From the NCBI GenBank assembly GCA_963777775.1, contig CAVZRL010000009.1:186001-250000 (forward strand): a stretch of 64,000 nucleotides of DNA, written 5' to 3'. Source of the stretch: WHSW01 sp963777775. GTDB lineage: Bacteria > Actinomycetota > Thermoleophilia > Solirubrobacterales > 70-9. The notes below the pieces were generated by a model. It did not search any database and was not told the DNA's origin. It saw only the letters and a program-made list of their open reading frames with translations. This document shows positions 24,598 through 32,899 of the stretch, one piece after another (the first letter of the stretch is position 1; the number at the start of each line of letters is the position of its first letter). The position numbers were made by a program, and so were the translations under genes.

Positions 24598-26475
24598 ATG
24601 GCCGCCGAAACCACGTTCGAGACGATCGAGACTAAGGTTCCCGCCCGGCTCGACCGGCTGCCCTGGTCGCGGTTCCACTGGCGGGTTGTGCTCGGGCTCG
24701 GGATCGTCTGGGTCCTCGACGGGCTCGAGGTCACAATCATCGGATTCCTGGCGCCGACCCTGGTCGAGCCGGGAAGCGGGATCGAGCTCACCGACGCGCA
24801 TATCGCGACGGCGGCGTCACTGTACGTTGCCGGAGCCTGCTCGGGCGCGCTCTTCTTCGGTCAGCTCACCGACCGCTTCGGGCGCAAGAAGCTGTTCATG
24901 ATCACGCTCGGGCTCTATCTGTTCGCGACGGTGGCGACCGCGTTCTCGTTCGCGCCCTGGTTTTTCCTGGCCGCGCGGTTCTTCACTGGCGCCGGGATCG
25001 GGGGCGAGTACGCGGCGATCAACTCCGCGATCGACGAGTTGATCCCGGCCCGCGCGCGTGGCCGCGTCGACCTGATCATCAACGGGTCGTTCTGGCTCGG
25101 AGCGGCCGGCGGCGCGCTCGTTTCCCTGATCCTGCTGAAGGAGTCCGTCTTCGCCCTCGACGTCGGCTGGCGGGTCGCGTTCGGGATGGGCGCGGTGCTC
25201 GGGCTCGCGATCCTGCTCGTCCGCCGAAACGTCCCCGAGAGCCCACGCTGGCTCTTCATCCACGGCCGCGAGGAGGAGGCCGAGCGGATCGTGGACGAGA
25301 TCGAGCAGGGCGTCGAGCACGAGACCGGGCAAGGACTGAGCGAGCCCGGAGACTCGATCACCGTCCGCCAGCGCAAGTCGATCCCCTTCCGCGAGATCGC
25401 TCGCACGGCGTTCAAGGTCTATCCGAAGCGGGCCGTGCTCGGCCTCTCGCTGTTCATCGGCCAGGCGTTCATCTACAACGCGGTCACCTTCACCCTCGGC
25501 CTAACCCTGACCACCTACCTCGGCGTCGCCTCGGACAAGGTAGGGCTCTTCTACGCCGTCTTCGCCGCCGGCAACTTCCTCGGCCCGCTGGTCCTCGGCC
25601 GGCTCTTCGACACGGTCGGGCGTCGCCCGATGATCGCCGGCACCTATCTGGTTTCGGCGGCGATGCTGGTCGTGGTCGCGATCCTGTTCAACGGCGAGCA
25701 GTTCAGCGACTGGGGATTCACGTTCGCGCTCGGGGCGACGTTCTTCTTCGCCTCGGCGGGCGCCAGCTCCGCCTACCTGACCGTGAGCGAGATCTTCCCG
25801 ATGGAGGTACGAGCGCTCGCGATCGCCTTCTTCTATGCGATCGGGACGGCGATCGGCGGGATCACCGGCCCGCAGGTCTTCGAGCGGCTCGGCTCGAGCG
25901 GCGACCCGGGCCAGGTGGCGATCGGGTATCTGGTCGGCGCCGCGGTGATGGCGATCGGGGGCGTGGTTGAGCTCGTGCTCGGGGTGCGAGCCGAGCAGCG
26001 CAAGCTCGAGGACATCGCGATGCCGATCACCGCCGAGGAGGCCGAGCGTGGCGAGGAGGCCGAGGCGCCCGTATCCGACGAGGAGGCGGAAGCGGCGCGG
26101 CGCGCCGAGGAGGTCGCGCGCAGGCATCGCGAGCGGGCGGCGCGCGAGCGGGCCGGGCTGCGCAGGCTTCGTCCGGGCCCGGGGAGCGCGTCCTTCTCCC
26201 CCTTCATCGGCCAGCCACCGCCGTTCACCGACCCGGGCTGGGTCGACGAGGAGATCGAGATCATCGTCCGCGCCCTCGACGAGCACGGGCAGCTCTCCCG
26301 CGAGGAGCTCGGACGGCGAATCGGGGCGCGCTATTGGGGTCCGGGGCGCTACCGCGCCGCGCTCCGCGAGGCGCTGGCGGAGGGAGCGGCGCGCCGGGTG
26401 GGACGAAACCTCTATGCGGTCGACTCGGGCGAAGCTGGCCGCCGGTCGGACGCCAGCGAGGTCCACGCGCGGTGA
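24598..26475 (+). CDS. MFS transporter (sugar-porter-like) with winged-helix-like C-terminal tail
   Basis: A 625-residue major-facilitator protein. Twelve helices occupy about residues 30-470, with GQLTDRFGRKKLFMITLG between helices 2 and 3, RFFTGAGIGGEYAAINSAI in helix 4, and a second LFDTVGRRPMIAGTY copy; this matches the metabolite:H+ symporter/sugar porter group. The remaining 155 residues are cytoplasmic: an acidic coiled-coil-like stretch (AEEAERGEEAEAPVSDEEAE) and a final unit reading HGQLSREELGRRIGARYWGP, then a helix GRYRAALREALAEG and RRVGRNLYAV, which resembles a small winged-helix module. Such a tail is unusual for MFS proteins. Substrate unknown. Confidence 0.87.
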   Translation: MAAETTFETIETKVPARLDRLPWSRFHWRVVLGLGIVWVLDGLEVTIIGFLAPTLVEPGSGIELTDAHIATAASLYVAGACSGALFFGQLTDRFGRKKLFMITLGLYLFATVATAFSFAPWFFLAARFFTGAGIGGEYAAINSAIDELIPARARGRVDLIINGSFWLGAAGGALVSLILLKESVFALDVGWRVAFGMGAVLGLAILLVRRNVPESPRWLFIHGREEEAERIVDEIEQGVEHETGQGLSEPGDSITVRQRKSIPFREIARTAFKVYPKRAVLGLSLFIGQAFIYNAVTFTLGLTLTTYLGVASDKVGLFYAVFAAGNFLGPLVLGRLFDTVGRRPMIAGTYLVSAAMLVVVAILFNGEQFSDWGFTFALGATFFFASAGASSAYLTVSEIFPMEVRALAIAFFYAIGTAIGGITGPQVFERLGSSGDPGQVAIGYLVGAAVMAIGGVVELVLGVRAEQRKLEDIAMPITAEEAERGEEAEAPVSDEEAEAARRAEEVARRHRERAARERAGLRRLRPGPGSASFSPFIGQPPPFTDPGWVDEEIEIIVRALDEHGQLSREELGRRIGARYWGPGRYRAALREALAEGAARRVGRNLYAVDSGEAGRRSDASEVHAR

Positions 26476-26537
26476 CCGGTACGACGAGCTGTCGCCGGCG
26501 CGGCCATCGAGTGCGCTTCTGGGCGGAGGGCTCGACG

Positions 26538-26726
26538 ATGCGCTGGGCCTGCGAGCGCGAATGCGGGATGGGCGGCAGCAAGGAGTACGAAGACGATCGC
26601 TCCGCGCAGCGATATGCCGCCGCGTTCGACCGCGAGGACAACGAGGACCTGGGTCGGAGGGCGCCGCTCTCGATCGCGGTCTTCTCCGCGTTGCGACGCA
26701 GGTTTCGCTCCGAGCACGCCTCCTGA
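26538..26726 (+). CDS. Small cysteine-containing protein of unknown function
   Basis: A 62-residue protein with an N-terminal CERECGMGGSKEYEDD, a middle segment QRYAAAFDREDNEDLGRRAP and a basic C-terminal tail ALRRRFRSEH. The paired cysteines and the AAAFDREDxxDLGRRAP stretch look like a conserved small actinobacterial family, but no function is known. GGAGGG eight bases before the ATG supports the start. An in-frame GTG nine codons upstream is an alternative. Confidence 0.62.
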   Translation: MRWACERECGMGGSKEYEDDRSAQRYAAAFDREDNEDLGRRAPLSIAVFSALRRRFRSEHAS

Positions 26727-26761
26727 CCCGGCCGCGAGAAAGGGGTTTGCTCAACCGCTTG

Positions 26762-26905
26762 GCCGGGTACGGACCGGTCAGACAAGCGCGGAGGCCTGGA
26801 CCCGGGCAGCTTTCACCGCCTCGACGGTTCCTGCTCGGGACAACGACCAACCCTCGGTTCATGTAATCCCCCAGCGAGGGCGCGGCGTCCAGGCTTCCGC
26901 GGTCG
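26762..26905. repeat. Long imperfect direct repeat, copy A
   Basis: About 145 bases, related along most of their length to 27282-27427. Shared blocks include GCCGGGTAC at the start, AGCGCGGAGGCCTGG, GGTTCTG/GGTTCCTG followed by TCGGG, and GGCGTCCAGG near the end. On the minus strand both copies keep an open frame ending in similar peptides (CPxPGLRAxL). The two copies flank csbD. Nature unknown; could be a duplicated non-coding element or remnants of a coding sequence. Confidence 0.6.
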
Positions 26906-26933
26906 TCTGGACCAGTGCTCTCCCGCCGATCTC

Positions 26934-26958
26934 GTTAGCGGCGAGGCGGAGCGGGTAG
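26934..26958 (+). promoter_or_regulatory. Sigma-B/F-type promoter of csbD
   Basis: GTTA (26934-26937), 15-base spacer, GGGTAG (26953-26958), 36 bases before the csbD ATG. CsbD is a classical sigma-B-dependent general stress protein in Bacillus, so the site agrees with the gene product. Confidence 0.65.
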
Positions 26959-26994
26959 GACCGGGGGGATGCTGAAGACGATCGAGGAGGAACG

Positions 26995-27183
26995 ATGAGC
27001 CTGATCGACAAGATCACGGGCCGGGCCAAGGAGGTCGCCGGGGATCTCGCCGGGGACCGAAAGACGCGCGAACAGGGCCGCAAGGAGCAGCGCAAGGGCG
27101 AGAAGAAGGAAGAGCTTGACCGCGCGCAGGACCGCGCGGACCGCAAGGCGGACGAGGTCGCGGATCTGGAGCGGCGTACCTGA
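26995..27183 (+). CDS. csbD: CsbD-family general stress protein
   Basis: A 62-residue CsbD-like protein, strongly charged and predicted to be helical. The hallmark is DKITGRAKEVAGDLAGDRKT near the start, followed by a Lys/Glu-rich helix (KGEKKEELDRAQDRADRKAD). GAGGAGG before the ATG supports the start. The family is induced by sigma-B in Bacillus; the biochemical role is unknown. A terminator follows. Confidence 0.9.
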   Translation: MSLIDKITGRAKEVAGDLAGDRKTREQGRKEQRKGEKKEELDRAQDRADRKADEVADLERRT

Positions 27184-27215
27184 GCAACTGCTCTGGGCTC
27201 ACGGGGGTGCCATGT

Positions 27216-27253
27216 GAGAGCCCTCCCCACCCCGGGGGAGGGTTCTCCCTTTT
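27216..27253 (+). terminator. Intrinsic terminator of csbD
   Basis: Stem CCCTCCCC / GGGGAGGG with a six-base loop (27221-27242), followed by TTCTCCCTTTT. It lies about 40 bases after the csbD stop codon and has the stem plus T-tract expected of a factor-independent terminator. Confidence 0.8.
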
Positions 27254-27281
27254 CGGCGGTTCGTCGTTTCGCGGCGCCGCT

Positions 27282-27427
27282 GCCGGGTACTGACGGGCCA
27301 GGCGAGCGCGGAGGCCTGGGCTCGGACAGCTCTTCCGCTTTAGGGCGCGGTTCTGTTCGGGGAGATCAAGCACCCGTCGCCCCAAGTCATCCCCAACGAG
27401 GGGTCGGCGTCCAGGTCTCCGCCCTCG
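27282..27427. repeat. Long imperfect direct repeat, copy B
   Basis: Second copy of the element at 26762-26905. It fills most of the 356-base gap between csbD and the YihY gene; apart from this repeat and the terminator, no gene is seen in that gap. Confidence 0.6.
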
Positions 27428-27539
27428 CCTTGTCCCGGCCGCGTGAGACCCTCGGGTTGCGAAATGCGCCAGCGCGGCTCGCCCGGGCTCTCGGTGGCGT
27501 TGGTGATAGGCCGGCGATCGAGAGGGTACCTCCGTATCG

Positions 27540-28577
27540 ATGGGCTCAGGGCGGCAAGCCTCGGTCAGCGAGCCAAAGGCGGCGGACCGCTCGGCTGACC
27601 GCGATCAGGTCCGTGAGGACGTCGCCCCGAGACGGGCCGACTATGTCCCCGAGGGGGTCGAACGCCGGAGCGGTCTCTGGTCGACGCTGAAGCGAACCGC
27701 GACCGAGTTCCAGGAGGACAACCTCAGCGATTGGGCGGCTGCGCTCACCTACTACGGACTGCTGTCCCTGTTCCCCGCCCTGATCGCCCTGGTCTCGATT
27801 CTGGGGCTGTTCGGAGATCCGCAGACGACCACGACCCAGATCACCGACATCGTCACCCAGATCGGCCCCGAGTCGGCAGCCGACACGTTCTCGGGCCCGA
27901 TCGAGTCGATCACCTCGAACCAGGGCGCCGCCGGGATCCTGTTCTTCGTCGGCCTCGCCGTGGCACTCTGGTCGGCATCGGGCTATGTGGGGGCGTTCAC
28001 CCGGGCCTGCAACGTCGCCTGGGAAACTCCGGAGGGCCGGCCGTTCTTCAAGCTCCGGCCGCTTCAGATCCTGATCACGCTGGCGATGGTGATCATGCTG
28101 GCGCTGGTCGCACTCTCACTCGTCCTCACCGGCCCGATCGTCGAAGCCGTCGGCGGCTCGATCGGGATCGGCGACACCGCGCTGCAGATCTGGGACATCG
28201 CCAAGTGGCCGGTGCTGCTCGCCGTCGTCGTGCTGATGTTCTCCGTTCTCTACTACGCGACCCCGAACGTCAAGCTGCCGGGCTTTCGGTTCATCACCCC
28301 GGGGGCGCTGTTCGCGGTCGTGGTCTGGCTGATCGCCTCGGCGCTGTTCGCCTTCTACGTCGCCAACTTCGGCTCCTACGACAAGACCTACGGCACGCTC
28401 GGCGGCCTGGTCACGCTGCTGGTCTGGATGTGGATCACGAACCTCGCACTGCTGTTCGGGGTCGAGCTCAACGCCGAGCGCGAGCGCAGCCGCGAGATCG
28501 AGGCCGAGATCCCACGCGCGGAGCGCGAGATCCAGCTCGAGCCGCGCCAGGAGCCGAAGCCACAGCAGACCAGCTGA
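27540..28577 (+). CDS. YihY/BrkB-family membrane protein
   Basis: A 345-residue membrane protein of the YihY/virulence factor BrkB family. The signature begins at ADNLSDWAAALTYYGLLSLFP-like text (here DNLSDWAAALTYYGLLSLFP), and later includes LRPLQILITLAMVIMLAL, VLYYATPNVKLPGFRFITPG and YGTLGGLVTLLVWMWITNLA with six helices. The first 40 and last 35 residues are charged and cytoplasmic. Despite historical annotation as ribonuclease BN, the family has no nuclease activity; a transport role is suspected. ATG at 27540 is the longest start; one near the QVREDVAP region is possible. Confidence 0.88.
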   Translation: MGSGRQASVSEPKAADRSADRDQVREDVAPRRADYVPEGVERRSGLWSTLKRTATEFQEDNLSDWAAALTYYGLLSLFPALIALVSILGLFGDPQTTTTQITDIVTQIGPESAADTFSGPIESITSNQGAAGILFFVGLAVALWSASGYVGAFTRACNVAWETPEGRPFFKLRPLQILITLAMVIMLALVALSLVLTGPIVEAVGGSIGIGDTALQIWDIAKWPVLLAVVVLMFSVLYYATPNVKLPGFRFITPGALFAVVVWLIASALFAFYVANFGSYDKTYGTLGGLVTLLVWMWITNLALLFGVELNAERERSREIEAEIPRAEREIQLEPRQEPKPQQTS

Positions 28578-28622
28578 GGACGGCGGTTTGAGCGCCGAGG
28601 CCGACGGCGTTTCACACGCCGC

Positions 28623-29000
28623 TCAGCCCTGCTCGATCACAGAGAGCACGTTGCCCGCCGGGTCCTTGAACCAGGCGATCAGCGGCCCTCCGCCACGAAA
28701 GATCCCTTTCTCGTCGGTCTCGAGCTCCGAACCCTCGTAGCGCTCGAAGCCCACACCTCGCTCGGACAGCGCCTCGACGGCGGTCTCGACGTCCTCGACT
28801 TGGAAGTTGAGGATCGTGAACGACGCCGGCTGGTGGTCGTCCTTGGGGTAGACGAGCGTCGGTCGATCACCCGCGAGGTGCAGGGTCAGCATCCCGTTCT
28901 CCTCGGTCACGTTCAATCCCAGCGTTTCGCCGTAGAACTGCTGCGCCCTCGGGATATCGTCGACCGAGAAGCCGCTGAACGCCTTCGTGTTCTCGAACAT
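28623..29000 (-). CDS. VOC-family (glyoxalase-like) protein
   Basis: A 125-residue vicinal-oxygen-chelate fold protein. The beta-alpha-beta units are visible in AFSGFSVDDIPRAQQFYGET, LGLNVTEENGMLTLHL, and the second half VEDVETAVEALSERGVGFER, ending FKDPAGNVLSVIE, which carries the typical C-terminal DPxGN motif and metal glutamate. The ATG at 29000 is preferred because AAAAGGAGG precedes it, although the frame is open further upstream. Substrate unknown. Confidence 0.88.
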   Translation of the reverse strand: MFENTKAFSGFSVDDIPRAQQFYGETLGLNVTEENGMLTLHLAGDRPTLVYPKDDHQPASFTILNFQVEDVETAVEALSERGVGFERYEGSELETDEKGIFRGGGPLIAWFKDPAGNVLSVIEQG

Positions 29001-29110
29001 CTTCTTCCTCCTTTTGAAGCCCGGTCCTTGAGACTGGGACGGGAGCGGGAAATCATCGCTTCGTGGGAAGGAAGGCGCCGCCCCGCCGAGGGGCGCGATA
29101 CTGCGCGGCG

Positions 29111-29524
29111 ATGTCGCAGGAGAACGTCGACACTTTCCGTCGGGGCATCGACGCCTGGAACCGACGAGACCTCCAGGGATGGCTTGAGGGCATACACGCC
29201 GATGCTGAGCTCCACCCGAGCGCCGCCAGGGTAGAGGGCAGGGCATACCGCGGACCCGAAGGCGCGCGGCAGTTCTGGCTCGACATAGAGGCCTCATTCG
29301 ACGAGCTGGCGACGAACTACGAGGAGATTCGCGACCTCGGCGATGCGGTGCTGGGACTCGGTCGTCTCTCCGGGCGGTCCAAGGAGGGCTTCCCCGTCGA
29401 CATGGAGTACGCGGTCGTCATGCACTACCGCGACGGCCTGGTCGTCCGGGGTCGCTCATGGTTCAGCCATGCCGATGCCCTCGAAGCCGCCGGCCTGCAG
29501 GGGCGCGACGGTCCGGCCTCCTGA
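29111..29524 (+). CDS. SnoaL/NTF2-like protein
   Basis: A 137-residue protein with the NTF2-like cone fold. The start MSQENVDTFRRGIDAWNRRD and HADAELHPSAARVEGRAYRG are typical of SnoaL-like proteins common in Thermoleophilia and other actinobacteria. The end ADALEAAGL is also characteristic. No catalytic role can be assigned. It is divergent from the VOC gene, 110 bases away. Confidence 0.85.
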   Translation: MSQENVDTFRRGIDAWNRRDLQGWLEGIHADAELHPSAARVEGRAYRGPEGARQFWLDIEASFDELATNYEEIRDLGDAVLGLGRLSGRSKEGFPVDMEYAVVMHYRDGLVVRGRSWFSHADALEAAGLQGRDGPAS

Positions 29525-29564
29525 CCGGAGCGTCGCCGCGAACCAGGCCGCTCGGCCGGGCCGG

Positions 29565-30935
29565 CTACTTCATCACGCGGATCAGCTTCTTGTTGACGAA
29601 CTCCTCGATGCCGTAGCGGCCAAGCTCCCTTCCGAAGCCCGATCGCTTGACGCCGCCGAAGGGCAGCTCGGCTCCGTCGGCGCCCACCCCGTTGACGTAG
29701 ACCATCCCCGTATCGAGGCCGTCCGCCACCCGGAGCGCCTGTTCCGGATCGTCGGAGAAGACGTATGAACCGAGTCCGAACGGCGTGTCGTTCGCCAGCT
29801 CGATCGCCTCCTCCTCGGAGCCGACGCGGAACACGCTCGCAACCGGGCCGAAGAACTCCTCGCGGTACGCGTCATTGTCCGGACTCACTCCGACCAGCAC
29901 GGTGCCCGAGAAGTAATTGCCATTCCGGCCCCCGCCGGCGGCTACCTCTGCACCCTGGGCGACCGCCCGATCGAGCTGGTCCTGCAGGGTCTCCGCCGCG
30001 GCTTCTGACGAAAGCGGCCCCAACTCCGCGTCCTCGGACGTCGGGTCGCTGGGCTCGGCCGCAGTCATCGCGGCCGTGAACTTCTCGAGGAAGTCGTCGT
30101 AGAGCCCGTCGGCGACGATGAACCGCTTCGCGGCATTGCAGGACTGGCCCGTGTTGTCGAGGCGCCCGGCGGCCGCGGCCTCGACCGCTTCCTCCATGTC
30201 TGCGGCTCCCAGAAGGATGAACGGATCGGACCCGCCGAGCTCGAGCACGACCTTCTTCAGGTTGCGCCCGGCGATCTCCGCGACGGCGGCTCCCGCCCGC
30301 TCGGAGCCGGTCAGCGAGACACCCCGGATCCGCGGATCGGCGATCACTTCCGCGATCTGATCGTTCGAGGCGAGGATCGTCTGATAGGCACCGTCGGGGA
30401 AGCCGGCATCCCGGAACATCGCCTGCATCGCCTCCGCCGACTCGGGGCACTGGTGCGCCGGCTTGAGCAGGATCGTGTTGCCGACGACGAGGTTCGGCCC
30501 CGCGAAGCGGGCCACCTGGTAGTAGGGGAAGTTCCAGGGCATGATCCCCAGCAGCGGGCCGACAGACGACCGCCGGATGAGGGCCGTGCCGTCGCCCGCC
30601 AGCAGCGAGATCGGCTCGTCCTTGAGAAAGTCCTCCGCGTTATCGGCGTAGTAGCCGTAGATGTCGGCGCAGAAGTCCACCTCGCCGAGGGCCTGCTCCA
30701 TCGGCTTGCCCATCTCCTGCACGGCGATCCCGGCCAGCGCCTCCCGCCGCTCGGAGTGAAGCTCCGCCACCCGCCGGACCAACGCGGCTCGCTCTGAAAC
30801 GGACGTCTTCAGCGACCAGTTCCGGTGGGCGTCGTCCGCCGCCGAGATCGCCGCGGAGAGGTCCTCAGCGGAGATCTCGGGATACTCCTTGACCTTCTCG
30901 CTGGTGGCCGGGTTAACGACTGCGTATTTGCTCAT
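29565..30935 (-). CDS. gabD: Succinate-semialdehyde dehydrogenase-type aldehyde dehydrogenase
   Basis: A 456-residue NAD(P)-dependent aldehyde dehydrogenase of the Sad/GabD group. Catalytic elements are VGPLLGIMPWNFPYYQVAR with the active-site asparagine, SLTGSERAGAAVAEIAG, the general base in VVLELGGSDPF and the nucleophile cysteine in DNTGQSCNAAKRFIV. The C-terminus ELPFGGVKRSGFGRELG, then GIEEFVNKKLIRV, is typical for succinate-semialdehyde dehydrogenases. The exact aldehyde is inferred. It is followed, on the same strand and upstream, by an SDR gene (54-bp gap), suggesting an oxidation pathway for small alcohols or aldehydes. Confidence 0.92.
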   Translation of the reverse strand: MSKYAVVNPATSEKVKEYPEISAEDLSAAISAADDAHRNWSLKTSVSERAALVRRVAELHSERREALAGIAVQEMGKPMEQALGEVDFCADIYGYYADNAEDFLKDEPISLLAGDGTALIRRSSVGPLLGIMPWNFPYYQVARFAGPNLVVGNTILLKPAHQCPESAEAMQAMFRDAGFPDGAYQTILASNDQIAEVIADPRIRGVSLTGSERAGAAVAEIAGRNLKKVVLELGGSDPFILLGAADMEEAVEAAAAGRLDNTGQSCNAAKRFIVADGLYDDFLEKFTAAMTAAEPSDPTSEDAELGPLSSEAAAETLQDQLDRAVAQGAEVAAGGGRNGNYFSGTVLVGVSPDNDAYREEFFGPVASVFRVGSEEEAIELANDTPFGLGSYVFSDDPEQALRVADGLDTGMVYVNGVGADGAELPFGGVKRSGFGRELGRYGIEEFVNKKLIRVMK

Positions 30936-30989
30936 CTTGCTCCACTCCTCATGCGGGTCGCATTGCGTTCCCCCAGGCTACCCGCTCGG

Positions 30990-31751
30990 CTACTGGGCGG
31001 TGAAGCCCCCGTCGAGGACAAGGGTCGTACCCGTGCAGAACCGTGCCTCGTCGGAGCACAGGTACATCGCTGCTGCGACCAGCTCCTCGGGGCGGCCCAT
31101 GCGCCCGACCGGGAACGCCTCCAGAAGGGCCTCCTTCGGCACCTGCTGTTGATCGAGGTAGCGCCAGATCATGCTGCCCGGGATGTCGATCGCAGCGAAG
31201 GCGAGAGCATTGACGCTGATGTCGTCCTTGCCGACCTCGATCGCGGCCGCCTTCGTGAGGGCGTTGACGCCGCCCTTGGTCGCCGCGTAGAGCCCGTTCG
31301 CCGGGGCGGCCGTGATGCTGCTGGTCACCGAGGACATGTTGAGGATCGCGCCACCACCCGTGCGCATGGCGCCTATCTCGTGCTTGAGGCAGAAGAAGAG
31401 GCCCTTGAGATCTGTCGCAATCAGCTCGTCGAAGGCGCTCTCGGTCCCGTCGGCTATCTCGACCAGCTCTTCGGTGCCGGCGTTGTTGATCGCGCAACTG
31501 AGGCGGCCGTGGGCATCGAGCGTGCCGGCAACGAGCGTCTCCACGTCCTCCTCGCGAGATACATCGGCCGCCGAGAAGTCAATCCGGCCCCCGGCCGCCC
31601 GTATCTTCTCCGCTGTCGCCTCGCCCGCATCGGCATCGCGGTCGCAACCCACAACCGCCGCCCCAGCCTCAGCGAAGGCCCTGGCCAGAACTGCCCCGCA
31701 GCCGCGCGCGGTCCCGGTTATCAGGACCACCTTGTCGGCGAAGGACGGCAC
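30990..31751 (-). CDS. SDR-family NAD(P)-dependent oxidoreductase
   Basis: A 253-residue classical short-chain dehydrogenase. Visible motifs are VVLITGTARGCGAVLARAFA (cofactor-binding TGxxxGxG), ADVSREEDVE, INNAGTEE (NNAG), ILNMSSVTSS (catalytic Ser), and YAATKGGVNALTKAAA (YxxxK). The C-terminus GRMGRPEELVAAAMYLCS and TGTTLVLDGGFTAQ is standard. It is upstream of the SSADH gene and on the same strand. Substrate unknown. Confidence 0.93.
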   Translation of the reverse strand: MPSFADKVVLITGTARGCGAVLARAFAEAGAAVVGCDRDADAGEATAEKIRAAGGRIDFSAADVSREEDVETLVAGTLDAHGRLSCAINNAGTEELVEIADGTESAFDELIATDLKGLFFCLKHEIGAMRTGGGAILNMSSVTSSITAAPANGLYAATKGGVNALTKAAAIEVGKDDISVNALAFAAIDIPGSMIWRYLDQQQVPKEALLEAFPVGRMGRPEELVAAAMYLCSDEARFCTGTTLVLDGGFTAQ

Positions 31752-31876
31752 CGAGCGACTCTATCGCCGGATCGCGATCGCGTTGACGGCGTGGAATCGG
31801 CATCGGGAAGGCACCCGCCGCCGAACCGGTTGAAGATGCTCGTGCCCGTCGTCCCAGCGGATATAGGCTGAGCCCG

Positions 31877-32794
31877 ATGCAGACGAGCGGCTACGGCGCG
31901 CGCGCAATCGGTTTGGTGGCCGGGCTTGCGGCGCTGGCAGCGCCAGCATCGGCTGGGGCGGCAGCGCAGATCGGCGCAACCTTCCCTGGTGCGGAGGGGA
32001 CCTGCGCACAGGGCGAGACGGTGCTGCAGTCGAGCTCTCCTGGCGCACCGCCGCAGTACACGGCGCCGTCCCCAGGGGTGATCACGTCGTGGAGTTTCCA
32101 CGCTTCCCCAATCGCCCCATCGCTTCTCAAGCTCAAGGTTGCCCGCCCCGCCGGTGGGGACCTCTTCACGATCATCGGAGAAAGTCCGCCGAAGAACCCG
32201 GCAGGGGGCGTGCTCAGTACCTACACCGACGTGCGGATCCCGGTGCAGTCCGGCGACGTGCTCGGCTTCTACTCCGAGGCCGTGGACGAGGCCGAATGCT
32301 TTCGGACACCCGCAGCGCCAGGCTTCGATTTCCATGCCGCCCCGGGCGACACGCTGCCTGGGTCAATGCCTACGGAGTACACCCTCGCAGGCCTCAGCGC
32401 CCAGATGAGCATCTCCGCCGGCCTCGAGCTCGATGCCGACAACGACGGCTTCGGCGACGAAACGCAGGATGAGTGCCCCACCGACGCCGCGACGCAGGGA
32501 CCGTGTCCCGACACCGACCCGCCCGAGACCGAGATCACCAAGGGCGCGCCTGACAAGACCGACAAGCACAAGGTCAAGTTCAGGTTCACCGCCGACGAGC
32601 CGGGCTCGAGCTTCGAGTGCAAGCTCAAGGGCAAGGGGCTCGCCCAGGCTGTGAAGCACTTCGGGGACTGCGACTCCCCACTCAGGTACAAGCGTCTCGG
32701 CGAGAGCAAGTTCAAGTTCAAGGTGCGGGCGGTCGACGCGGCGGGCAACTTGGATCCGACCCCGGCCAAGGACAAGTTCAGGGTTGTGGACTGA
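31877..32794 (+). CDS. Secreted protein with calcium-loop and Ig-like C-terminus
   Basis: A 305-residue exported protein. Residues 1-29 form a signal peptide ending ASAGAAAQ. The middle part (about 35-185) is an unassigned beta-rich domain. A thrombospondin-type-3-like calcium segment DADNDGFGDETQDECPTDA is followed by PETEITKGAPDKTDKHKVKF, and the last 85 residues form an Ig-like repeat with FRFTADEPGSSFECKLKGKG and FKFKVRAVDAAGNLDPTPA. This architecture is common among exported proteins of Thermoleophilia but has no known function. Confidence 0.75.
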   Translation: MQTSGYGARAIGLVAGLAALAAPASAGAAAQIGATFPGAEGTCAQGETVLQSSSPGAPPQYTAPSPGVITSWSFHASPIAPSLLKLKVARPAGGDLFTIIGESPPKNPAGGVLSTYTDVRIPVQSGDVLGFYSEAVDEAECFRTPAAPGFDFHAAPGDTLPGSMPTEYTLAGLSAQMSISAGLELDADNDGFGDETQDECPTDAATQGPCPDTDPPETEITKGAPDKTDKHKVKFRFTADEPGSSFECKLKGKGLAQAVKHFGDCDSPLRYKRLGESKFKFKVRAVDAAGNLDPTPAKDKFRVVD

Positions 32795-32899
32795 GGGAGT
32801 CCGCCGGAGCGGTCCTGCGCCTAAGCCTGGCTCGCGCGCTTTATGGGGAGGCGATGTGCGCGTTGAGTCCGATCCGTCCGGGTCACGGACGGGCGCGGC

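Noticed and set aside
27503..27529. GGGTAC before the YihY gene as a sigma-B/F promoter
   Set aside because: The -35 position reads GTGA with a 17-base spacer, too weak to list.
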